Part shown: one piece after another, positions 1-5,767 of the stretch
Numbering within the stretch: the first letter of the stretch is position 1
How the letters are laid out: each line of letters opens with the position of its first letter
Source: Elusimicrobiota bacterium
Lineage (GTDB): Bacteria > Elusimicrobiota > Elusimicrobia > FEN-1173
Length of the DNA stretch: 7,070 nt
Reading direction: 5' to 3'
NCBI GenBank assembly: GCA_016207625.1
Contig: JACQPF010000172.1
Span: 1-7,070, forward strand
Program-made: the position numbers and the translations under genes
The notes under the pieces: model-generated
What the model was told of the DNA's origin: nothing
The model's database searches: none
The model's input: only the letters and a program-made list of their open reading frames with translations

Positions 1-134
1 AACCACAGCCAATCGGTGTAGATCCGGACGCCCTTGCCGAAGAAGAGGATGGCGAAAGCCAGCAAGAGGAAAAAGAAGGCCATGATGGCCCCGGCGCTGA
101 CGGCGTGATTTTGTGCGTAGCGTTCTTTAGGCAT
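1..134 (-). CDS. UPF0182 family membrane protein, N-terminal fragment
   Basis: This is the first 44 codons, plus two bases, of a gene that runs leftward out of the window. It begins at an ATG (134-132 on the minus strand). The visible protein starts with a short polar stretch (MPKERYAQNHAVSAG), then one strongly hydrophobic segment at about residues 15-33, and then GKGVRIYTDWLWF. A single early membrane helix followed by a YTDWLWF-type sequence matches what I recall of the start of UPF0182 proteins, which are large multi-pass membrane proteins of unknown function with a big extracytoplasmic domain. Only about 5% of such a protein is visible, so the assignment rests on this short match and should be treated as probable. 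No strong Shine-Dalgarno precedes the ATG. The gene is divergent from the FIST gene and probably has its own promoter in the shared 97-base gap. Confidence 0.6.
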   Translation of the reverse strand, partial: MPKERYAQNHAVSAGAIMAFFFLLLAFAILFFGKGVRIYTDWLW

Positions 135-151
135 GGGAGTGATCTTTTCAC

Positions 152-180
152 ATGATACGTCAATTTGATGAACGCGTAAA
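152..180 (-). promoter_or_regulatory. Candidate sigma70-type promoter for the UPF0182 gene
   Basis: Read on the minus strand, TTTACG (180-175, 4 of 6 matches to TTGACA) is followed after exactly 17 bases by TATCAT (157-152, 5 of 6 matches to TATAAT). Transcription would start near 145 and give a leader of about 10 bases before the ATG at 134. This is a consensus match in an A/T-richer patch of a GC-rich region. The organism's sigma factor preferences are unknown. Confidence 0.4.
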
Positions 181-218
181 CCTTTGCTTTCTGCGCGTTC
201 TCGTGTTAGGCTTCTACT

Positions 219-224
219 GAGGGG
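219..224 (+). promoter_or_regulatory. Shine-Dalgarno that sets the FIST gene start
   Basis: GAGGGG ends 7 bases before the ATG at 232. It supports this start over the in-frame TTG at 184, which would add 16 residues of Arg-rich, non-conserved-looking sequence and has no comparable site in front of it. Confidence 0.65.
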
Positions 225-231
225 TTCGACC

Positions 232-1416
232 ATGAAATGGGCATCCAGTCTTTCCGAAAACGAGACTCTTGAAAACGCCGTGGCGGAGTGCGTCGCGTCC
301 ATCCAGAAACAACTGGAAGGGGCGCCGCCCGATTTCGTGGGCCTGTTCGTCTCCAGGGGTTCCGCGAACCGGTTCGAAGAGGCGGGCGCTCTCGTGTCCG
401 ATCGGCTTCCGTGCCGGACGCTCCTGGGCTGCAGCGCCGGCGGCGTCATCGGCGACGGCCGCGAGGTGGAGCAGCGCCCGGCCGTGAGCCTCGTGGCGGC
501 CGTGCTTCCGGGAGTGGAGATCAAGCCGTTCTCCATCCAGGAAGACGACCTGCCGGACATGGACGCCTCCCCCCACACGTGGGAAGACCTCGTCGGGATC
601 CGGGAGCCGGCGAAACCCCAGTTCGTGATCCTGGCCGACCCGTTCTCCGTCCGAGTCGACAACTTCCTCATGGGCTTGGATTACGCGTTCCCCCACGCCA
701 CGAAAGTGGGCGGCCTGGCGTCCGGCGCCCGGGAGCCGGGCGAGAACGCGCTCTACCTCAATGAGCTCTGTCTCCGGTCCGGCCTGGCGGGCATCGCCAT
801 CACGGGGAACATCGAGTTGGACGCCGTCGTCGCCCAGGGCTGCAAGCCCATCGGCACCCCCCTGCGCATCACGGACTGCGAGCAGAACGTCCTCATCGAG
901 ATCGACCACAAATCCCCTCTCGAAGCCCTCCAAGACATCGCCGAGACCCTTTCCGCCCGGGACCAGGAGCTCCTCCGGCAATCCCTGTTCGTCGGCCTGG
1001 CGACGGACCCTCAGAAAGAACGGTATGAGCGCGGCGATTTCCTGGTCCGGAACATCGTGGGCGTGGACCGGAAAAAAGGCTTCCTGGCCGTCGGCGCGCT
1101 CGTGCGCAAAGGACAGGTGGTCCAGTTCCATCTGCGCGACGCGAAAGTTTCCGCTGAAGACCTTCGCCTCATGCTGGGGCGCTGTTCTTCTCAAAAAAAC
1201 CGGACGAAAGGGGCTCTCCTGTTCTCCTGCCTGGGCCGGGGGCAATATCTGTACGGCGTTCCCAACCACGACTCCCGCTTGTTCCGCAACAACATCGGTC
1301 CCGTGCCGATGGGGGGGTTCTTCTGCAACGGAGAGATCGGTCCGGTGGGCGGCACCACCTACCTCCACGGGTACACCAGCTGTTTCGGGCTCTTCCGGCC
1401 TAAAAACGAAGCATGA
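232..1416 (+). CDS. FIST N- and C-domain sensory protein
   Basis: This encodes a 394-residue protein made of the two-part FIST module and nothing else. FIST domains are predicted small-ligand sensors found in bacterial signalling proteins, often next to or fused with kinases, cyclases or chemotaxis domains; their ligands are mostly unproven. The N-terminal part (about 1-195) holds the family's LLGCSAGGVIGDGREVE segment (64-80) and KVGGLASGA (158-166). The C-terminal part (about 205-390) ends with the diagnostic run of FSCLGRG (331-337), VPNHD (343-347), PVPMGGFFCNGEIGPVGG (357-374) and LHGYTS (378-383). There is no signal peptide or membrane helix, so the protein is probably cytoplasmic. The usual output domain is absent: it is a stand-alone sensor. 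The HEAT-repeat gene follows after 22 bases and is the obvious candidate partner, but that is inference. The family call is firm; ligand and role are unknown. Confidence 0.9.
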   Translation: MKWASSLSENETLENAVAECVASIQKQLEGAPPDFVGLFVSRGSANRFEEAGALVSDRLPCRTLLGCSAGGVIGDGREVEQRPAVSLVAAVLPGVEIKPFSIQEDDLPDMDASPHTWEDLVGIREPAKPQFVILADPFSVRVDNFLMGLDYAFPHATKVGGLASGAREPGENALYLNELCLRSGLAGIAITGNIELDAVVAQGCKPIGTPLRITDCEQNVLIEIDHKSPLEALQDIAETLSARDQELLRQSLFVGLATDPQKERYERGDFLVRNIVGVDRKKGFLAVGALVRKGQVVQFHLRDAKVSAEDLRLMLGRCSSQKNRTKGALLFSCLGRGQYLYGVPNHDSRLFRNNIGPVPMGGFFCNGEIGPVGGTTYLHGYTSCFGLFRPKNEA

Positions 1417-1424
1417 AATTTTTG

Positions 1425-1430
1425 TATAAT
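1425..1430 (+). promoter_or_regulatory. Perfect -10 box abutting the HEAT gene start
   Basis: TATAAT lies in an A/T-rich patch (1416-1430) of an otherwise GC-rich region, and only 8 bases separate it from the ATG at 1439. Standard -10 to +1 spacing puts the RNA start at about 1437-1439, so the transcript would be leaderless or nearly so. That agrees with the absence of any Shine-Dalgarno before this ATG. No good -35 hexamer is present at 16-18 bases upstream (1402-1407 is AAAAAC), which lowers confidence. Confidence 0.45.
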
Positions 1431-1438
1431 GCCCTTTC

Positions 1439-3586
1439 ATGAACGAAACACTGCTCCCCTCTTTTTTGCGCACCGCGGTCATGAACCAGCGCATGTACCC
1501 CGCGGGCAGCCCCATCGTCGAACGATCGGTGTCCCAGATCCATCAAGCCCTTGAGCGCCTCCTGCAATCCCAGGACCGGGTCACCCTCACCAACCGTCAA
1601 GGCCGCATCTTCTTCCTGAACAAAGAGACGGCGGACGCCGCCAACCTCGTCCCCGTTTTCGAGGAGCACAACATACAGAGCCTCACGTTCCTCCCCGGCG
1701 CCACGGCCCCCGAAATCTCGCAACTGGTCCAGCTCCTCAGCCGCAAAAAACTCCCGGACGGGAACGCGTCCGAGTGGCTCCAAAACCAGAACGTCACCCA
1801 CGTCCAATTGGACAAAGTGACCGTGGTGGAAGTGATGGAAGGGGAAGCGGTCACCAAGCGGGTGGACATGCTCTTCGATCAGGTGCACGACTTCCCGGAG
1901 CTGGTCAGCGACTTGCGCGAATCCTACGACATGATGGACAAAATCCCGGACGAGAGGAAGCGCGCCGAGGTCCAGGAACACTTGGCGCGGCGCCTGGCGG
2001 GCCTGGAATCCCCTCTCATCCGCGACATGTTCGAGAACGAGCTGCCCAAGCGCGTGGAGGACTCCGGCCTGCGGGACTCCGTCCTGAACGCCATGACTCA
2101 GGACAAGCTGCGCGACATCTTCAGCGAAATCGGGGACTGGTACCGCCAAGTCCGCGCCCAGACGTCCTCTGATTTCGAGGTGGTCGACCACCTCAACAAG
2201 CTGAAGACGTTCCTCGGGAAGCTCTTGAAGTCGCCCGCGCACAAGAACATCCCCTTCGCCATCTACGAGGAAATGATGAACCAGGGTTTGCTCGACCAGG
2301 TCCCCCCCGACGTCGAGAAACAGCCCGAGGAAGAGTCCATCGCCTCCCAGGTCGACAAGCTCCTGGAAAATCCGCCCTCGGCCCTCCTGGAACAGCCGGT
2401 GCGCGATCAACTGCCGTTCATCCTCAAGAAACTGCTCGGCGTGGGGCTCGACGACCTCGCCCTGAAGCTCGTGAAGAAGTTCATCCAGAACCTCACCGAA
2501 GGAACGCCTCTCCTGCGCCAGATCGCCGTCCGGACCTCCTATGGTTTCCTTGAAATTTTCTGGGTCAACCGCAACGAGCGCCTAGCGGAGCTGTTGTCCT
2601 CGTCTTTGACCCAGCTCATGGAGATGGAGAGATCGACGGACGTGTACCGGGCGCTTTCCGAGACGTCCTCCCAGATCGTCATCCGTTTCATCTTGAACGA
2701 CCGCTCCAGCGACGCCCTGAAGGCCTTGTCCCTCTTGCGCCGGCACTTCTACGAGGAGAGCGCCTTCATCCCTCAGCGGCCGGAACTGGCGGGGCAGGCC
2801 CTCCAGCGCGTGGCCGACAACATCATCGACGTGATGACGGAGGACCTCTTGTCGCCGGACAAGCCGCGGCAGGAGTCCGCGCAGAACATCCTGGCGTACC
2901 TCGGCGAGAAGGCCATCCCTTGTTTCATCAACATGATCAAAAGCGCGGACGACGTCCGCCACCGGCGCCTGGCGGCCGGCGCTTTGAAATTTTACGGCAC
3001 GGAAGCCCGGAACCGGCTGGCCGCGGAGTTCCACGTCGGGAACTCCACCATCGTGCTCCTCCATGTGTTGAGCATCCTGGACGATTTCCTCTTCTTTGAG
3101 CTCATCCCGCGGTTTGAGGGTTTCCTCCATTTCCCGGACGCCTCCGTCCGCCGCCGGATCATCCAGCTGACGGCCAAGATGGCCCACGAAAACGCCACGA
3201 AACTCCTCTTGAAGTTCCTGGACGACCCGGATGAACCGGCTCAAATCGAGGCCGTCCGGTCCGTCGGCGAGCTGCGGATCCCGGACGCGGTCTATCCATT
3301 GATGGACTTGATCAAGAGCGGATCCACGCTTCGGCTGGAAGAGGTCTGCCTGGCGTTGGGAAAAATCGGCGATGGCCAGTGCGTGCCCGCCTTAATGGAT
3401 CTTTTGGAATCCCGGCCCTCGGGCCTGTTTAAAAAGAAATCCTCCATCGAGGAAACGGTCCGCATCCGCGCCGCCTGGGCCCTGTCCCAAATCAAAACCG
3501 ATGACGCCCGGAACGCGCTCTCCCGGCTGCGGAAAGACCCCAATCAACAGATCCAAGCCATCGTCAAGCACGCCCTCGGGTCTTAA
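1439..3586 (+). CDS. HEAT-repeat protein with N-terminal signalling-associated module
   Basis: This encodes a 715-residue soluble protein with no signal peptide and no membrane segment. Residues 8-140 resemble a module I recall at the front of several bacterial HEAT-repeat and c-di-GMP/HD-type signalling proteins: a helix with a YPxxxP-like motif (MYPAGSPIVERS, 19-30), a helix-rich stretch, a strand pair (RVTLTNRQGRIFFLNKE) and a helix after NIQSLTFLPGATAPEISQL. Residues 140-460 are mostly helical and charged, with no domain I can name. Residues 475-715 are HEAT-like helical repeats, with units at about 475-503, 507-535, 568-598, 600-628, 631-660 and 672-702. Examples are AQIEAVRSVGELRIPDAVYP and VRIRAAWALSQIKTDDARNA. 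HEAT arrays bind other proteins, so a scaffold or adaptor role is likely. The start at 1439 is kept because it preserves the whole N-terminal module, although there is no Shine-Dalgarno; ATG 1481 would cut into it. No catalytic motif is seen. Confidence 0.88.
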   Translation: MNETLLPSFLRTAVMNQRMYPAGSPIVERSVSQIHQALERLLQSQDRVTLTNRQGRIFFLNKETADAANLVPVFEEHNIQSLTFLPGATAPEISQLVQLLSRKKLPDGNASEWLQNQNVTHVQLDKVTVVEVMEGEAVTKRVDMLFDQVHDFPELVSDLRESYDMMDKIPDERKRAEVQEHLARRLAGLESPLIRDMFENELPKRVEDSGLRDSVLNAMTQDKLRDIFSEIGDWYRQVRAQTSSDFEVVDHLNKLKTFLGKLLKSPAHKNIPFAIYEEMMNQGLLDQVPPDVEKQPEEESIASQVDKLLENPPSALLEQPVRDQLPFILKKLLGVGLDDLALKLVKKFIQNLTEGTPLLRQIAVRTSYGFLEIFWVNRNERLAELLSSSLTQLMEMERSTDVYRALSETSSQIVIRFILNDRSSDALKALSLLRRHFYEESAFIPQRPELAGQALQRVADNIIDVMTEDLLSPDKPRQESAQNILAYLGEKAIPCFINMIKSADDVRHRRLAAGALKFYGTEARNRLAAEFHVGNSTIVLLHVLSILDDFLFFELIPRFEGFLHFPDASVRRRIIQLTAKMAHENATKLLLKFLDDPDEPAQIEAVRSVGELRIPDAVYPLMDLIKSGSTLRLEEVCLALGKIGDGQCVPALMDLLESRPSGLFKKKSSIEETVRIRAAWALSQIKTDDARNALSRLRKDPNQQIQAIVKHALGS

Positions 3587-3608
3587 TTTCACCTCTTTTT
3601 TCCACCCC

Positions 3609-4772
3609 ATGCCCTTCAAAAGATCTTTCCCCGTGCGGTTTCTTTTTTGGGGAATTCTCGCGATCTTGCCGACCCCGGTCCTCAACGCCGGAGTGGACGA
3701 TGACGTTGCGGCCGGCTTGAGCGCCCTTTACAACCTCAATTATGAGGAGGCGCAAAGGAACTTTCACGCGATCACCGAGCAATCCCCCGGCAACCCTTTG
3801 GGGCCCTACGCCCTCACGACCGCCCTTTGGTGGGAGCTGACGAACGAGTACGATGAGAAAAATCCGGCGCTGGAGCGGGAGTTCCTCGCCGCCGCGAACC
3901 GTGCCATCGTCTTCGCGAAAAAAAAATCCGAGGACGAAGACGCCTCCGGGCTCTCCCACCTGTGCCTGGGCGGCGCGTTGGGGCTCAAAAGCCGGTGGGA
4001 GGCCATCCAGGGCCAGTGGATCAAAGCCTACCTCCACGGCAAGCAGGCCTTCAAAGCGCAAGAGAGGGCCATCGAGCTGAACCCGGAACTCTACGACGCC
4101 TACCTCGGCGTCGGCATATTTCATTACTACACGGCGACCCTTCCCGCCACGGTCAGGGTCCTCGCGCGGCTGGTCTTCGGCGGGAACAAAGAGCAGGGGC
4201 TGAACGAGATCCGCCTGGCGATGGCGAAAGGCCATTTTTCCCGCACGGCCGCCCGGCTTTTCCTCATCGGCATCTACAACAACACGGAGAAGGATTATCC
4301 GGCCGCCCTGGCTCTCGTTCGAGAGGGCCGGAAGGAATTCCCTCAAAGCTCCTTTTTCCATTTCGTCGAGCTCCTCACGCTTGAAAACGCCCGCGATTGG
4401 GAAGGCGTCCGGGCCGGCGCCCACGATTTCCTCGCGCGCGTGGAGCGACAAGAACCGTCGTACCTGAAGAAGTACGTGCATCGCGCCTATTTTTCTCTCG
4501 CCAACAGCTACCTCGGCGAAAACCGCCCTCCGGAGGCGCTGGCGATTTACAACTCCATCCTGGAGAAATACCCTCTGGAGGACCGCTGGATCAGCTTGAC
4601 CTATCTGAACCGCGGCAAGGCGTTCGATTTGCTGGGGCGGCGCGAGGAAGCCCTGAAAGACTATCGCGCGGTGCTCAAGCGCCGGGACGTCTGGGGACTG
4701 CACGACCAGGCCAAAGAGCTCATCGACCGTCCCCACCAACCGCCCCCGGCGGCACCCCCCCTCATAAAATAA
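3609..4772 (+). CDS. Exported TPR-repeat protein (TTC39/Iml2-like pattern)
   Basis: This encodes a 387-residue protein beginning with a signal peptide: positive MPFKRSFPVR, hydrophobic FLFWGILAILPTPV, and a probable signal peptidase I site after VLNA (residue 27). It should act in the periplasm or outside the cell. Helical TPR-like pairs cover about 34-60, 135-160, 213-245, 288-322 and 329-358; the clearest are YFSLANSYLGENRPPEALAI and TYLNRGKAFDLLGRREEALK. The middle (YDAYLGVGIFHYY, LPATVRVLARLVFGGNKEQG, residues 162-197) recalls the lP..k.l...G..g...Gl pattern of the TTC39/Iml2 TPR family. That is a resemblance from memory, not a search result. The C-terminus is Pro-rich (RPHQPPPAAPPLIK). 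ATG 3609 was chosen because it gives a clean signal peptide and lies 22 bases after the HEAT gene stop; ATG 3501 in the same frame would overlap that gene by 86 bases and bury the signal. No Shine-Dalgarno is present; the leader is pyrimidine-rich. Exact function is unknown. Confidence 0.85.
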   Translation: MPFKRSFPVRFLFWGILAILPTPVLNAGVDDDVAAGLSALYNLNYEEAQRNFHAITEQSPGNPLGPYALTTALWWELTNEYDEKNPALEREFLAAANRAIVFAKKKSEDEDASGLSHLCLGGALGLKSRWEAIQGQWIKAYLHGKQAFKAQERAIELNPELYDAYLGVGIFHYYTATLPATVRVLARLVFGGNKEQGLNEIRLAMAKGHFSRTAARLFLIGIYNNTEKDYPAALALVREGRKEFPQSSFFHFVELLTLENARDWEGVRAGAHDFLARVERQEPSYLKKYVHRAYFSLANSYLGENRPPEALAIYNSILEKYPLEDRWISLTYLNRGKAFDLLGRREEALKDYRAVLKRRDVWGLHDQAKELIDRPHQPPPAAPPLIK

Positions 4773-4779
4773 ATCCATC

Positions 4780-4785
4780 AGGAGG
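4780..4785 (+). promoter_or_regulatory. Strong Shine-Dalgarno of the aldo/keto reductase gene
   Basis: A full AGGAGG ends 7 bases before the ATG at 4793. It fixes this start against the much longer open frame that extends upstream to 4397, which is only the shadow of the TPR gene. It is the strongest ribosome binding site in the window and suggests the reductase is translated more efficiently than the genes before it. Confidence 0.85.
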
Positions 4786-4792
4786 AATTCCC

Positions 4793-5767
4793 ATGCGTTA
4801 CCGTCCCTTCGGTAAAACGGGTCTTGAGGTTTCGGAAATTGGTTTCGGAGCCTGGGGCATCGGCGGCTCCATGTGGGGGAAGACGGTGGATGATGCTTCA
4901 TCGGTGAACGCCCTTCATCGCGCGCTGGACCTGAGGATCAACTTTTTCGACACCGCGCTGGCCTACGGCATGGGACACAGCGAGCAATTGATCGGCCAGG
5001 TCCTGAAGGAGAGGGCCGAGGACGTTTTCATCGCCACGAAGGTTCCGCCGAAGAATTGGAAATGGCCCGCCAGCCACGCCGTCCCCGTGAAAGAGGTTTT
5101 CCCCGAAAATTGGATCGTGGAGTGCGCCGAAAAAAGCCTGAGGAACCTCGGGGTGGAACGGCTGGACCTCCTGCAGTTCCATGTGTGGTCGGACACCTGG
5201 ATGGATCAAGACGGCTGGTGGGACGCCGTGGATAAACTCAAGAAAGACGGAAAGGTCCGCCTCTGGGGCGTGTCCATCAACAACCATGAGCCGGACAGCG
5301 CGCTGCGGCTGGCCGGATCGGGAAAGGCCGACAGCGTGCAGGTGATCTACAACATCTTCGACCCCTCGCCCGCCGAAGCCCTCTTCCCTCTATGCCGAGA
5401 GAAGGGCGTGGCCGTGATCGTGCGGGTGCCTTTTGATGAAGGCGGGCTGACCGGCGCGTTCACCCGGGAAACGAAATTTGAAGAAGGCGATTTCCGGCGG
5501 GACTATTTTTCCGGCCGGCTCGCGGACGTTGTGGAGCGCGTCGAGAAGCTGAAACCCCTGTTATTGAAGGAGGCCGGGTCTCTGCCGGAAGCCGCACTCA
5601 AATTTTGCCTGAGCCATCCCGCGGTCTCAACCGTGATCCCCGGGATGAGGAAAGCCGAACACGTGGAAGCCAACGTCCGGGCCAGCGACGGGAAAACCCT
5701 TTCCTGCGAAACCCTGGACCGCCTCAAAGAACACGCCTGGCCGAGGGATTTCTACCGGAGCCGATAA
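4793..5767 (+). CDS. Aldo/keto reductase (NAD(P)H-dependent)
   Basis: This encodes a 324-residue cytoplasmic TIM-barrel oxidoreductase of the aldo/keto reductase superfamily, which reduces carbonyl compounds with NAD(P)H. It opens with the usual MRYRPFGKTGLEVSEIGFGA. The catalytic tetrad is complete: Asp53 and Tyr58 in FFDTALAYG, Lys83 in FIATKVPP and His130 in LLQFHVW. Later family marks are LWGVSINN (157-164), the strand VQVIYNIFDP (182-191) and the C-terminal cofactor-binding signature STVIPGMRKAEHVEAN (279-294). Its length is normal for the family. Substrate cannot be read from sequence: superfamily members act on sugars, aldehydes, ketones and xenobiotics. It lies 20 bases after the TPR gene, and its stop codon directly abuts the start of the hydrolase gene, so those two are very likely co-translated. 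No signal peptide is present, so it acts in a different compartment from its two exported neighbours. Confidence 0.95.
   Translation: MRYRPFGKTGLEVSEIGFGAWGIGGSMWGKTVDDASSVNALHRALDLRINFFDTALAYGMGHSEQLIGQVLKERAEDVFIATKVPPKNWKWPASHAVPVKEVFPENWIVECAEKSLRNLGVERLDLLQFHVWSDTWMDQDGWWDAVDKLKKDGKVRLWGVSINNHEPDSALRLAGSGKADSVQVIYNIFDPSPAEALFPLCREKGVAVIVRVPFDEGGLTGAFTRETKFEEGDFRRDYFSGRLADVVERVEKLKPLLLKEAGSLPEAALKFCLSHPAVSTVIPGMRKAEHVEANVRASDGKTLSCETLDRLKEHAWPRDFYRSR
5757..5760 (+). promoter_or_regulatory. Shine-Dalgarno for the TTG start of the hydrolase
   Basis: GGAG, inside the last codons of the reductase gene, lies 7 bases before the TTG at 5768. With the TAA stop immediately before that TTG, it supports coupled translation from a non-ATG start. 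Confidence 0.6.

Noticed and set aside
184..231. TTG 184 as the start of the FIST protein
   Set aside because: The added 16 residues are Arg-rich and not part of the FIST domain; the Shine-Dalgarno at 219-224 points to ATG 232.
214..1515. Long minus-strand open frame opposite the FIST gene
   Set aside because: GC-rich coding DNA leaves antisense frames open by codon bias. The translation is low-complexity and unlike any family, while the plus strand encodes an unmistakable FIST protein.
3411..3440. GGCCC-TC-GGGCC hairpin near the end of the HEAT gene
   Set aside because: The 2-base loop is too tight, the stem is short, no T-tract follows, and it lies inside a HEAT repeat codon run.
3918..3926. 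Run of nine A in the TPR gene, a possible programmed slippage or phase-variation site
   Set aside because: It encodes three Lys in frame in an intact gene. One moderate homopolymer alone does not support phase variation.
4765..4770. TAAAAT as a -10 box for the reductase gene
   Set aside because: It overlaps the TPR stop codon and no -35-like hexamer exists at 16-18 bases upstream, where the sequence is C/G-rich.
4397..4792. Upstream extension of the reductase frame (132 extra codons)
   Set aside because: The extension is Arg/Pro-rich shadow sequence inside the TPR gene. AGGAGG at 4780-4785 and the conserved N-terminus fix the start at 4793.
3564..4901. 445-residue minus-strand open frame opposite the TPR gene
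   Set aside because: Same antisense effect. It spans parts of three plus-strand genes, including the start of the reductase, and has no recognisable protein features.
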